Shown one piece after another: positions 11,101 to 23,100 of a DNA stretch of 64,000 bases (its first letter is position 1; every line of letters begins with the position of its first letter). The DNA comes from Cordilura impudica. Lineage: Eukaryota > Arthropoda > Insecta > Diptera > Scathophagidae. Below the pieces are notes generated by a model. The model saw nothing but the letters and a program-made list of their open reading frames with translations. It was not told the DNA's origin and ran no database searches. The position numbers were made by a program, and so were the translations under genes. The DNA is taken from assembly GCA_963682025.1 (NCBI GenBank), contig OY821521.1, forward strand, positions 168,479,556 through 168,543,555, in the 5' to 3' direction.

Positions 11101-14100
11101 ATGCAGTCAACAAATTGCTATCGTCCCTGATTCTACAGCGATTGTCACCGGTTGTAGAAACCATCCTTCGGAAAGAACAAGCCGGTTTCAGGTCGGGAAG
11201 ATAATGTTTTGACCATATTAACACATACACGCATTATCATCAAGCAATCCAACGAATCTAACAGCAGCCTTTATCTACTATTTGTACATTTCGAACGAGC
11301 TTTCGACACGGTATCTAGACCGGCTCTCTGGGTGCTCTGAGTAGCAAGGGAACCCCGCCGAAAACAATCCACCTTATATAAATGCAAATTGCGATACAAA
11401 GTCGAAGAAAGCCAAACATGCCAGCTCAACACAGGAGTTAAACAAGGCTATGTTCCGTCTCCCACACTATTTCTACTGCTATTGGATTGCGTGTTTCAGC
11501 AAATAAGGTCCGAAACGCCATATGGCATCCGCTGGAACAAGAGTAAGTTCCTCCACGATATCGACTATGTGGACGATATCTACCTTTTTGCTTACCGCTT
11601 CTATGATATAGCACAGAAGATTCAGCACCATCCATCAATGCCAATAAAGTTGGCCTCAAAATAAACGTGAAGAAAACAAAACTGATGCGGATTGGCACGA
11701 GAAATACGACACCCCTAACACTTCAAGGACAGCTGATCGAGGATGTAGGCTCCTTTTCATATCACGGCAGCACAATTTGCAAAGACGAAGTCCCAAATGT
11801 CGATATTACCGATAGAATCAATAAAGCCCGGACCGCATTGCATTCCCTGCACAGAATATGGACAGCAAACAATATAACCACCATCACAAAGCTAAAAATC
11901 TTTAACTGTAGTGTCTAATCGGTACTGTTGCAGCACCTGGACCACAGTGCAATATACACGCAGTAAATAGCAATCCTTCTGCAATAAGTGCCTGACACAA
12001 ATTCTGGAAATTTTCTGACCGAAATGGGTAACCAATGAACAACTGCTCTTGATGCAATTGAATCGGATATCTGCAGGCGCAAATGGACGTGGATAGGTCA
12101 CATCCTAAGAAGGCTACCTGACAAAATCGCAAGGCATGCACTCCCCAGGGCCATAGAAATCCAGGTAGCCCCGAAACAAATGGATAAGAATGATGAAAAA
12201 TTAATGCAAATCTCGTAATTTGACTTGGAACCAAGCAAAAATCCTAGCGAATGATTAAGTTAAGTGGAAAGAATTTGTTGATGCCCTTTGTTCTTCGTGA
12301 ACTGTAATTTAATTTGCAATTTTTTTACTATGTAAATTTTATAAATAAAGGACATATATATATATATCTAGTTCTTCTAAAGGGTTTATGTTCCCTGTAT
12401 ATATATGAGACTTAGGTCGAATTACGCAATGTTTTTTTTTTTCTTTTTTTTTACCTTTTTTACCTCTAGCAATCGAAGGAGCTCTGGAAGCAAAGTAGAA
12501 AAATAGTGTTGGTAAATAGCGATTTATCTGGAGAAACACAAAGCAAACAGTAAATTTTTTTTTCTAAAATATCTATATATTAAAACGTGAAGGAAAATTT
12601 TTAGTTCCCTTTTTAAGCAATATGCGGGCACGGAGGAGTGTGAAAATTGGCATAGTTATAGTTCATATGGAGAAGAAGCTGAGAATGATAAAATTTATGT
12701 TTAATCTGCCTTAAAAATATATTAAATTTAATAAAATAAAATATTTCTAATTATTCGTTACACCCTGTTAATGCGAATGGTTTAAGTTATATATGACACG
12801 CCCTGTGTTGAATTGTGAAAATTGATTAGCATACCTTTGGGCTCATTTAAATATTCATAAATGGTTAATATATAGATTTAAAAAAATTAAAGAAAAAAAT
12901 TGAATGAAAAAATAATATTTCCTAGAATTTCCACTCGAATTTCGAGTGCTGGGCTATACTACTAAAAAATTGTTATTAGTTACATAGTTATTTTTATATT
13001 CTATCTGAGACTGGACCAAATTGCCTAAAAATTGTGTGTTTTTTGAAAACTGGAAATTGGTCAACTTTGATGGGTTATATCTTCTAAACTATAAGAGCTG
13101 TACGCAGCTTGTTAAGGAATCTTAACAGAAAATTTTCATATATTTCTTAAAGAAAAAAAGCACAAAAGTACCTTTCAGTGTAACGCTAGAAATCAGTAGT
13201 TTTCTGTCAATTATTAAGAATTGTGAAATTGAAAACAAATCAATTCTTCGGTTCTGCTTTATTTGGCCTGCTAAACGCTTTTTAAGCTCAGTATCAAAAT
13301 TACCCATCCGCTTCTTGTTTTTTTTGCCGAATTTTGTTCGTTTTTTCCCAGGTTTGCAACTGAAAAATAACTTTTATTTTTTTTTTTAGCATATTACATT
13401 TTGTTTATGCTTACCTCTCCTGTCAAAATTCCTTTCAGAAAGAACGAAAAATTTGATATTCCTGCTCAAAGCCTGGGTTGCCTAACTTCATTTACGTCAA
13501 AAAAAAAGTAGTAAAAACAATACTACTTTTTTAAAAAGCTGCGGACTATCAACAGAAATTTTTTGACAGAAAAATTCCTTAAGCATTTCTGAAGCGTTTT
13601 TTTATATGAAGTTTTTGATTCCTTAGCAAGCTGCGTACAGGCCTATAATCCTTGAAGGTACAAATTTGTAATCTTTGAACAATTTCCTATAAGATGAGTT
13701 TATAAAAAAAATATCGTAAGCTGACATGAAATTTTTGATTTTTGCTGCCTAATTTATTCTAAGGGCGCCACTGTGCAACGAAGGCTATGAATTTCCCAGC
13801 AATGTTATCTATAATATTAATGGGCAAGGCGATTTCTTGTGACTGATATAACAATTTTAGTTACCAACCGATTTTGACCAAAAATACCTCATTTGAAAGG
13901 TACTTTTTTTTTTTTTTTTTTTTTTACAGATTTTCACCGTCTGGAACATTTTTTTGGAGTAATGCTACTAACACATACTGTGTGTGGGTTTATTACAAAT
14001 ATGAAAAGCCCTGTGTTGAATTGAGAATTGGCTAAAATTGATTAGCATACTTTTAGGCTCTTATAAAATTATTTATTAAATGAAGAAATACAATTTCCTC

Positions 14101-17100
14101 TGCTCTGCTATTACTATTATTACTCCTTCCACTAATTCCATGGAAAATCCCATAAACTTAACAACTACTAAGTTATTCTACGCAGTTTTACAAAAATAAT
14201 AAAATACTTCTATTAAGGTACTACAAAAATATAATAATATTTGCATATTTGTATATTTTCACTTACTAAACCCTGAGAGCACACTAAAACATACATACCT
14301 TAAAGCGGTTGCTAAGCTAACATTAACAATAGAACGATTCACTCCATCCGGCCGTAAAAGTTCACCAATAATGCCAGCATGTGGTTCGTCGATATAAACA
14401 TAGCCCGGTTTATCAAGTAACTTACCCAGCATATCGTAGGCATTATTACCATTCGCATTCGAATTCCAATTCATATCACCAGCCAAAGATAAACTATTTG
14501 ACGTTTTTGTACTCTTGGCATCATAGAGAGGTTGACATAAAAATATTTCCGCATTACCACCTATGGCCAGCGATAATACACCGTATATGGTAATACCAAT
14601 ACTGCTCAGACATATGATGATAACGGCTATAAATAATACAACGCCAGCTTTAACGTTCGCTTCGCATAGAAAGCAACAGTATGACATTAGGAAAAATAAC
14701 AATATCCAGACAATAAACATGGCCGCTATCCAGCCCGTAGTCCAATAGATATTTGACCATTCCTGCAATTTGACATAGTGCGGTTCGACATTATCCCAAA
14801 CATTTTTCAAACGTTCAAGCAGAGCATTTATGGTGGCTGTTAACATTTGTGCATTGGCTGTGGTACGATGACGAATGTTTTCCAATTGTTCAAATGTATC
14901 TGTGTCAGTAGTACGAAAAGTAAAACAATGAAATCATTTAAAGTTAGTTTAGATTGTTGTAGATGTGTGTGTGTGAGTGTGTGTGTAAGTGTTAACAAAC
15001 AGAGTTAATTGTAAATTGCAAATCTACTTATTAGCCTTAGTTAGGGTTAGATTGGGTATTTCCAATTAGTCGTATTGTTTTTGAATGTGTGAAAGATTTG
15101 TCAATGAATTGTTTAATAGCCTTTTGAATTGAATTGATTTCTGATTTACGTTTTTAAGGTAACTTAGGAATATTTTATTTATTTTTTTTATCTATAGCAT
15201 TTCCTTGAAAACGTTGTTAAAACGAGGTTTTGGGGTGTCAGTTAAATTTCGTTTAGTTAAAGTCAAAAATTTTTATTCTTTAGCCAAAGAGTTTTAATGA
15301 AAGAGTTTTTGGGATGCAATTAAACTTAGTTTAGTTAAACGTGAAATTTTTAACGATTTAGTTTAGGTTAATGAAATTTGACAAAAATGAATGAAAATCA
15401 ATAAGCAAAATAAGAGCTAATCGTTGCCACTGGCATTTCCAAAAAGTGTTAAAATTGCCACATTTGTGGCCGAACGGCTACGCTGCACAGTGGGATTTCT
15501 TCATACAAGCTGCTGCAAAAAATCGAAGGAATCGAGGTAGCGCTTTGAAATTTGGCACACATATCTCATACTGCCAAATTAGATGAAAAATAAATTTTTG
15601 TTAAAATCCGCCCACAACCACGCCTACCTCCCATATAACGTCAAACTAAAAATCGTTGTATTTTCCTTATTTTCATATCTATGTTAATAAAAATTACTAC
15701 CAGTGGTTGCATTTGAGTCCTTAATTATATTACAATTTTAATTGCCACGCCCAACGCCCATATAACAATTTTAATTTTTCAAGATTTTCGAAAACACAGA
15801 TATAATCCTTTGTAGTTCGTGATCGATGTGAAGCAGCACTTACATCTATATAAATAACTAAAGACCAATATGTTAGCATAACATTTGCAAAAAATTAGGA
15901 GGCCATAGCTTACCGGAGGCCATAGCTCTTTAATTAACCAATCATTCAAAATAAAAGCCAAATTTTTACTATAAAATTATCCATTGTTTAGGACACATAG
16001 AGCATTTCTCAGTGCATACTTTTAGGGATGTGGAAAAACACAACCAAACCATAATGTAAATAAGCAAACAAGATTCAGTCGGCTAAACACTTGAAAATTC
16101 ATATTGTGGTGTATTTTTATACCCTCCACTCCAGTGTGCAGAGGGTATATATAAGTTTGTCATTCCGTTTGTAATAATTAGAAAAAAAATTTTGGACCCC
16201 ATAAAATTTATATATTTGTGATCCTTATAATAACCGGAGTTGATATAGCGATGTCCGTCTGTCCGTCTGTCCGTCTGTGGAAATCACGATGACGGCATCA
16301 ATCGGGCAGCTAGGGTGCTCGTTGGCATAAAAAATGATTCATTAACATCCTGAAAAGTTTGCTATTTAAAATCGTCGAAATCGGTCGATTAGGGCCCGAG
16401 ATTTGAATGAAGAACTAAAAAAAGTCTTGAAAAAAAATAATTTTCTATGTTGTTCTTGTCACGATCACGCCCTCAATAGTGCAGCTACAGTGATCATTTT
16501 TAGCGAGAATGATTCACCAAATTCATGGGAAGATTTCTGTATCAAAAATCATTAAAATCGGTGGAACAGGTCCAGGAAAATCTCTGAAAAAGTAAAAAAA
16601 AAATGAAAAACATGATATTTCTATATTGTTCTTGTTGTTATTCTAAATGTTGCGTTGTTTTCATAGCTGGACTTGTTGTTTTTGTGGTCGTTGTGGTAAT
16701 AATATAACAAAAACAAACCCTTTGTACATTTTTTTATCAACTCTGGTAGAAAAATTTAAAAGTTTCCATTGTTTTGGCATCACTAAAAAAATATGTTAGA
16801 TCATTTCTGTCATTGCCACGAGCCTGCCTGCAAAATTTCAGATCGATTGGGTCACGGGAAAGTGGTTAAAATCTATCCAAAATCTTTTCGACAAGCAGAC
16901 ACTACGAGTTAATATAAAGGGAGTAAAAATTCACCAACATCTAAAGCAAATAATGCTAAAATACCTAGTTGTTAATAAAAAAAAAACAATTGGGCAATTC
17001 ACAATGGGTAATATATCGTTGTATCTGTTGTATCGTGTATCACTTTACAATAGTGTAAAATTGTTGTTGGTAATTTTCACTGAAAAATCTGATACACGAT

Positions 17101-20100
17101 CCAACTTCATTTGCTATGTTTAGTAAATGTTGTATATGTATTGTATCATAACATATCAGTTCCAAGTGAATTCCAGTTTTTATGAAAAAGAAAAAAAAAA
17201 TACATAGAATTTTATCAGCATAAATAATTATAAAATAAAATATGGCAAATAATGCAAATAACGCAAATGCATCGATAAGTTTATTTATATAAAAATTAAT
17301 GTTTATATTTTTAGTATGTATTTTCTCTTTCAGTACCAACCTAAACATTTAAAATTTTTTTTTTTCATTATAAATTAAAATGCAAGAGGTACGTAACTAA
17401 AACTCCAGGGTATATCTCACGACCAAAAAGCAAACACTGACAAGTGTTTTCTCTTATACAAAATAGCAGAAGCGACGAAGCGATCTTTCCTCGTTGGATC
17501 GAAAATTACTAAAGAAAGCGTTTTACAATATGAAAATACAACTGAGTGTTCAAAACAAATGATTGTATTGTGTATTTCAATACAACATACAATATACAAC
17601 ACCTGTTGTGAATTGCCCAAATGTAAATTTAGCAAAAAAATTTATGTATTAATTTATTTAAAGAGAAAAACACAAAAATAACGTTTGATGTTGTATTTTT
17701 TGTGTGTAATATTTAAATATACACACATACACATATTAAATAATACAAATAATATACATATATTATATATATGTATGTATGTATGTATATTCATAGTAAC
17801 TGCATGTTAGAAACAAATCGGTTATTTTATTTACATAAAATTCTGCAGTATTTTGTTGTGGGGAAAATACATTTCTTTTGCATTAACAGAGCGTCACTTC
17901 ATTTTGCTCAGCGTGATGGCGCCATAATTTTTGTTTGTTCTAATTAGCTTTGCAATAGTTATTTCTATTTTAACATGAATGTTAATATTTTCAAATAGAT
18001 ATCATACAGAACAATGTTAAGAGTATACACGGGCTGGTCTTTTATTTCATACGTTTTTTCATTATTCTTTTACAAATATGAACATAAGTTTGGCATATTA
18101 ACTTTTTTTTGTCTTTACAAAATAGAGTTACCGAGTTCGTCAATGAGTTTTTTGCTTACAAAACAGTTCTACATAGTTATATAGAATTATTATTCTGCTT
18201 TACCTATAAAATATCTGATTGCGGTTACATCTAATTTTTAAAAATTGTTTATAATTAATAAAGCATTATTATTCACATAAATACAAAATTTCACTTTTTA
18301 AATTTTCCATTCAAATTTAAGAAAATATCAATTATAATAAAAACTGAAAATAAAATTTCCCATTATAAATTAGAAAATATTAATTGAATTTCAGAAAATC
18401 ATATCAAAACGTTCGAAAAAATAATTTTAAATTTAGAAATATGTTTACATTTAAAAATGTTCACATTTAAAAAAAATATTGCCATTCAGGAGATATTAAT
18501 AACTTTTCAGTACCGCGATTCAGTAACTTCTTTTAACGATAGTCGAATCGTAAAAAAAAAGAAAATTGCAAAATTATCAGTACAATTTTGAAACGATATT
18601 CGCTATTGTTAAAGTCAGCTGTTGTTGTTATCTAAACGACAACCATTTTTGTGTTGTTTATTCAATCGATAAAAACTTAAATTTTTAGGTTGAAATGTCG
18701 TCATACATAAATAAAAATCATGAAATATTGAAAATATTTTGCTTTAATTAAAAAACTTTTTTATATAAATAAAAAAATTAAATAGCATATTCAATTCATT
18801 ATTTTATTTTCAAATAAATAAACAGAAATATTAGTAAAAAAAAAGATATTAAACATAAACATAAAATCATCCTGTAATTTTATGACAATGTTATTTTTTA
18901 TATATAAATTTTCACAATTTTTTTTGGATGAAAATTTGAAGTTTTTCAGAAAATAAAGATAACATTAAATTATATTATTTAAAATGTTTGGGACTTTTCA
19001 TTTTTTACGTTTTTCATCCCTAATTTGATTATTTATTATTATAAATTTATTCTCTATGTTTTCAAAATATGGCAATATTTTAAAAAAAAGTTGAGAGAGC
19101 TTTTTTTTTTTTGGTTATTATTTTGTTACTCCATCCGACCTATATGGCCACAATGAAGAAATATTTGGCCAGTTAAAAGAAACTATACAGCCATCTCCAA
19201 TTAGCACGATTTAATGCATATAGCCACTCTACACAACCATTACCTTTGCAATGGAGGTTAGGGCGAGCTATTTAATTAGCAAAAACTAAATTAAACGAGA
19301 AGTTATGTCATATAACCGGAAACGCATGCATATAGGTATATAACCTTAATGCATGCCGATCAGCAACTACGATGACTAAAAAGCAAACACCGAAATAAAT
19401 CCGAAATAATACAAAAGACGAAAACCAACCCAAAGAATTTTCTGAAATAATTTGGTATTAAGTTTAAAATTAAATTGTTTGCTTTTTCCAATATTTTGTT
19501 TACATTTATTATCAATACTCAAACCGAGGTGGAGGGTATCAAAGATTCGGCACAGCCGAATATAACACTCTTACTTGTTATTTATTGTTTTATTTTTTCT
19601 TATGTTTTTTTTTAAATTGCTAAAAAATAATCTTTAACCCAAAAAAAGTTTTTTATTAAAAAATTTTGTTTTTTAAACAAATTGAAATATTTTTGTAGTT
19701 CGGCTTAAAAGGTATAAGTAACAATATTTTTCCATAAACAGGACTATGTTAAACAGTGTAAACGAACGTATGCAAATATAGGCGTAAATAAACGTGTATG
19801 CCAATATAGACTTTCATTTATCTTCAATCATTTCTATTACGACATCATCAAGTTCCAAAACATGTTTATGAGGTTGACGTCTTATGTTAGTAATGTAAGG
19901 ATCTGACGATACAAAAAGGCGATGGAAAACATCAGTATTTGTTGCGTGTCTATTGCACTTTCTGGAGAACATTAGTCTATACCTTCTATAGTCCTTATTT
20001 CGAGCTTCTTCAGCTTCTTCGGACAATAGACCTATGGGAAGTAAAGCCGCATCCCTGATGTCTTTGCCATGAATAAGTATTTTGTGAACTGTAACCGGCA

Positions 20101-23100
20101 TGTAATACCAGCTATATTGTTCTACAAACAGCTTCGCCGTATCCCAAGCGAAATTCTTGAATTTGGATGTATTTGTTCGCTGGCCGCACGTTATTATTTG
20201 CAGTATAATTCGAAACCGATCAATAAGTTCTTCTTTGACTCCAGTTATGTCAGCAACAACTTTAGGATTCGAAAAGAAACGCCTGGACGTGTTGCCAACG
20301 TTTGAAGACCCAGTTCCCTGTTGAACAGCGTCTACTCTTATGCCCATCTGCTCTTTTAAGGCCATTTGAATGAGATGCTTATTTTCTTGTTTAAGAGCCT
20401 TATGCTCGTCCTTGAGCGCTGACCACTTTTGAAATGGTGAATTATAAGCAACATGAAGAATGCACTCCATAAACTTAATTCGAGCATGTAAGGAGGACAA
20501 GCTTCAAATTACAAGCTTCATTATCGATAACTTTTCTTGAAACTAATTCTAAATTATTCATTTCGACAGGTTTCGCTTTACAAATATAGCAAACGGCTGC
20601 TGAAGATGTGCCTGTAACTGTTTGAGCCGTCTTAACATCCAACATTGTGAAGACTAAATTGTGCTTTTCCGTAAATTGTTTACCACACGCTACAACTTCA
20701 GTATGTGTGAAAACAGCAATATCTGAATTAATTTTGCCAACAACGCTTAGCATCTTTTCTTTCGTTTCCTTAGCGAATTCAAATTGAATAGGACGACAGT
20801 ATCTAGTTGATGACGGGGTTTTATTTCGCAAGTATTCCTCTCCAGCAGTTGACTGTAGACTTAATGACACCAAAGATGCTAGTAACAAGTTTTTGTCGCT
20901 TACATCAGCGGCTAAACTCTGGTTGTATTCTACATGACCAGAGGAACCATCGCAACCCCATTTGGACGTTAAAGTTAACATTGTTTCCTCCATACCATTT
21001 ATTTCTTGATTTGAAAAAGTTTTAAATAAACGGCTTATCGTATGATCCAATAAACTTTGCAAGCTAACAGACGCATCTTTGTGACTTATTTGAATGTCAT
21101 TCGGGTAGCAGTTTTCTTTTTCGTCTTTAACTTTCTTTCAGAAAATGTTTAATACTTTCGTATTGATATTTTGTTAGGTCTGCATCCATCATCATGGCAA
21201 GTGCAGCAGAAGAACGGATGTAAGATTGACTTCCTACGTTACTCTCTCCTACTTTACTAGCCTTCTACAAATGCTGTTGAGAATATTGTGATGCTAAACC
21301 AGCAGCTTTATACCTCTTTGCGCGATTTTGGCAATCATCAAAATCTTTAGCTGGCCTTCCCGCTGATTTTGAACAACTCGGTTGATCATCGAGTAGGACT
21401 ACTTCAAATGTTTCTAATTAAAAATTAATATGTAAAATTATAACATTAAAACTAAGCAAATAAAAATTTCTGAAGTCCGAGAGCAACAAATAACGTTTAA
21501 GCATGATGCGTCCATTCATTGCATTTATTTGGATCTTAACTTTCATTCTTAATACGTACTTTTTAGCCAAGACTCATTTTTCTTAAAAAAATAATCACGA
21601 CTACGCGCATATTCCTGTAGTCTCTTAGAAAAGTGTCCCAAAAACCGCTTTTGAATTGCGGCTTTAATATCTTCAATTTCTTTTTTTGTTAAAAGCGAAT
21701 TTTTCGATTTAATGTAATCGCTTAGCAAATCAACATTGGTACCACAACGAATAAGCTCCGTAGCTAGATCAAACTAAGTAACTGCAAAACTATACATTTT
21801 ATTAATTAAGTTTATAATACAAGAGCTCGATTGAAATTTTTTCCGACACTTTGACACTTTTTTGTTTTGTACTTTTTTTTTTTTGTTTTGTTTTGTTTAT
21901 GTTTATTTTTTGTTTTGTTTTTTCCTTATGCACTTCTTTTAAACAGCTAAAATAATCATTAACAAATTTTTGCTATTATTGATAGCATTCAAACACATGC
22001 GCCTTAAAGTCTACACCATTTTACATCGTGTTTCTTTGAATTACTGGAATGAAATTTGGTGTGACTTATTTTATACAATTTATAACTTTGTTCAACATTT
22101 GCAGATATTAGCAGAAAATTAGTTGTTAAATCAAAAGAATACACTCCAACCTTTAATTTTTTGCAACCAGAACACCGAGGTAGACCGAGGCAACTTTTTT
22201 TTTTGTCCAAGAAAAACAAGAAACACTAACTTTTTGAGTGCCTTCATAAAAACCTGAATATATTTTTAACTGTTATAGTTATCCAAGATTTTTTTTTGCA
22301 AAATTAATGTTGAAATACTATATTTTGCAAATATACTTCCATCGAATAGATGCGACAAAAAGAAATTGTGTTTCCAGGCCATTGAAATGCATGAAAATCT
22401 GTGGCAGTTACTGCAGAGTTTCCTTTATATGACTTTACCGCGTTATTTTGTACAAAAAACAATATTTTAGAAAAAAATAATTTTCTATTTCTCTTAAGTA
22501 GGCAATTCTTTACAAAACTGCATCATTAAATTTTCGATATTCTACACCCGAAAAACGGTATTTTTGCCGGCAAAATCCCAGTGTGCGCTGTTAGGGCTTG
22601 AAATTGTTTGCATTCCTGAAAAAATGGTTGGTTTGAAAAATTCATACCATCAGAAAGGTTAACTCAGAAGTTGAGTTTTTAAGCGTTACGTGGCACAGTG
22701 GATCTTTTGACGAGAAGGCGGTCAAAAATCTATAACTTTTGATTGGATAGGAATTTTGATATACGATTTATTTTGTTTGGTAGGTGAGACTTTAGACTTT
22801 GCTATAAAACGTAATTCTCGACCGAAAATAAAAAAAGTTACGGAGGGTTTAAAATACATTTTCATTTGTAGTTGAATTTTAGTACAAAAGTGAAGTGTTA
22901 AAAGGTAAAAAAAAGGTTTTTTAAATATAATGTCTTATTTTTTCAGTTAATTTTACAACTTATACTTTTTAAAAATTTTTTAAGTTAATTTTTTCAGAAA
23001 ATGCCAAACTTTGGCCCCCGTAAACTTTTTAGTCCTAATGTGCACAAGGGCCAAAGGTTGTTTTTTTTTTTTTTTGAAAGATCCCGAGTTAAAATATAAT

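Larger units (their letters stand above)
9138..13775. mobile_element. Segment with Transib-like terminal repeats (non-autonomous?)
   Basis: The left end reads CACAGTGGCGCCATT at 9138 and the right end is its complement, GGCGCCACTGTG, ending at 13775, a 12 bp perfect terminal inverted repeat starting with the Transib/RSS heptamer. The flanking 5-mers (AGTCG and CAACG) do not match, so a target duplication is not shown. No Transib transposase is inside; the body is two LINE fragments, a likely Helitron piece and an inverted repeat. It may be two unrelated ends or a rearranged element. Confidence 0.45.
15486..22585 (-). mobile_element. Transib transposon 1 (RAG1-related), with nested DINE-like element
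   Basis: The ends are CACAGTGGGATTT (15486) and, inverted, CACACTGGGATTTT (ending 22585). They are flanked by the perfect 5 bp duplication CGCTG at 15481-15485 and 22586-22590; a GC-rich 5 bp duplication and CAC-A/T-TG-type ends are the established marks of Transib. The transposase remnant is at 19814-21797. Removing the nested element at 16117-19579 leaves about 3.6 kb, close to the neighbouring Transib 2. The intact target duplication despite a broken gene suggests one insertion event that then decayed in place. Confidence 0.88.

Noticed and set aside
20807..21025. Plus-strand frames overlapping the Transib genes (20069-20305, 20807-21025, 23829-24041, 24329-24547).
   Set aside because: They are antisense shadows of the transposase reading frames.
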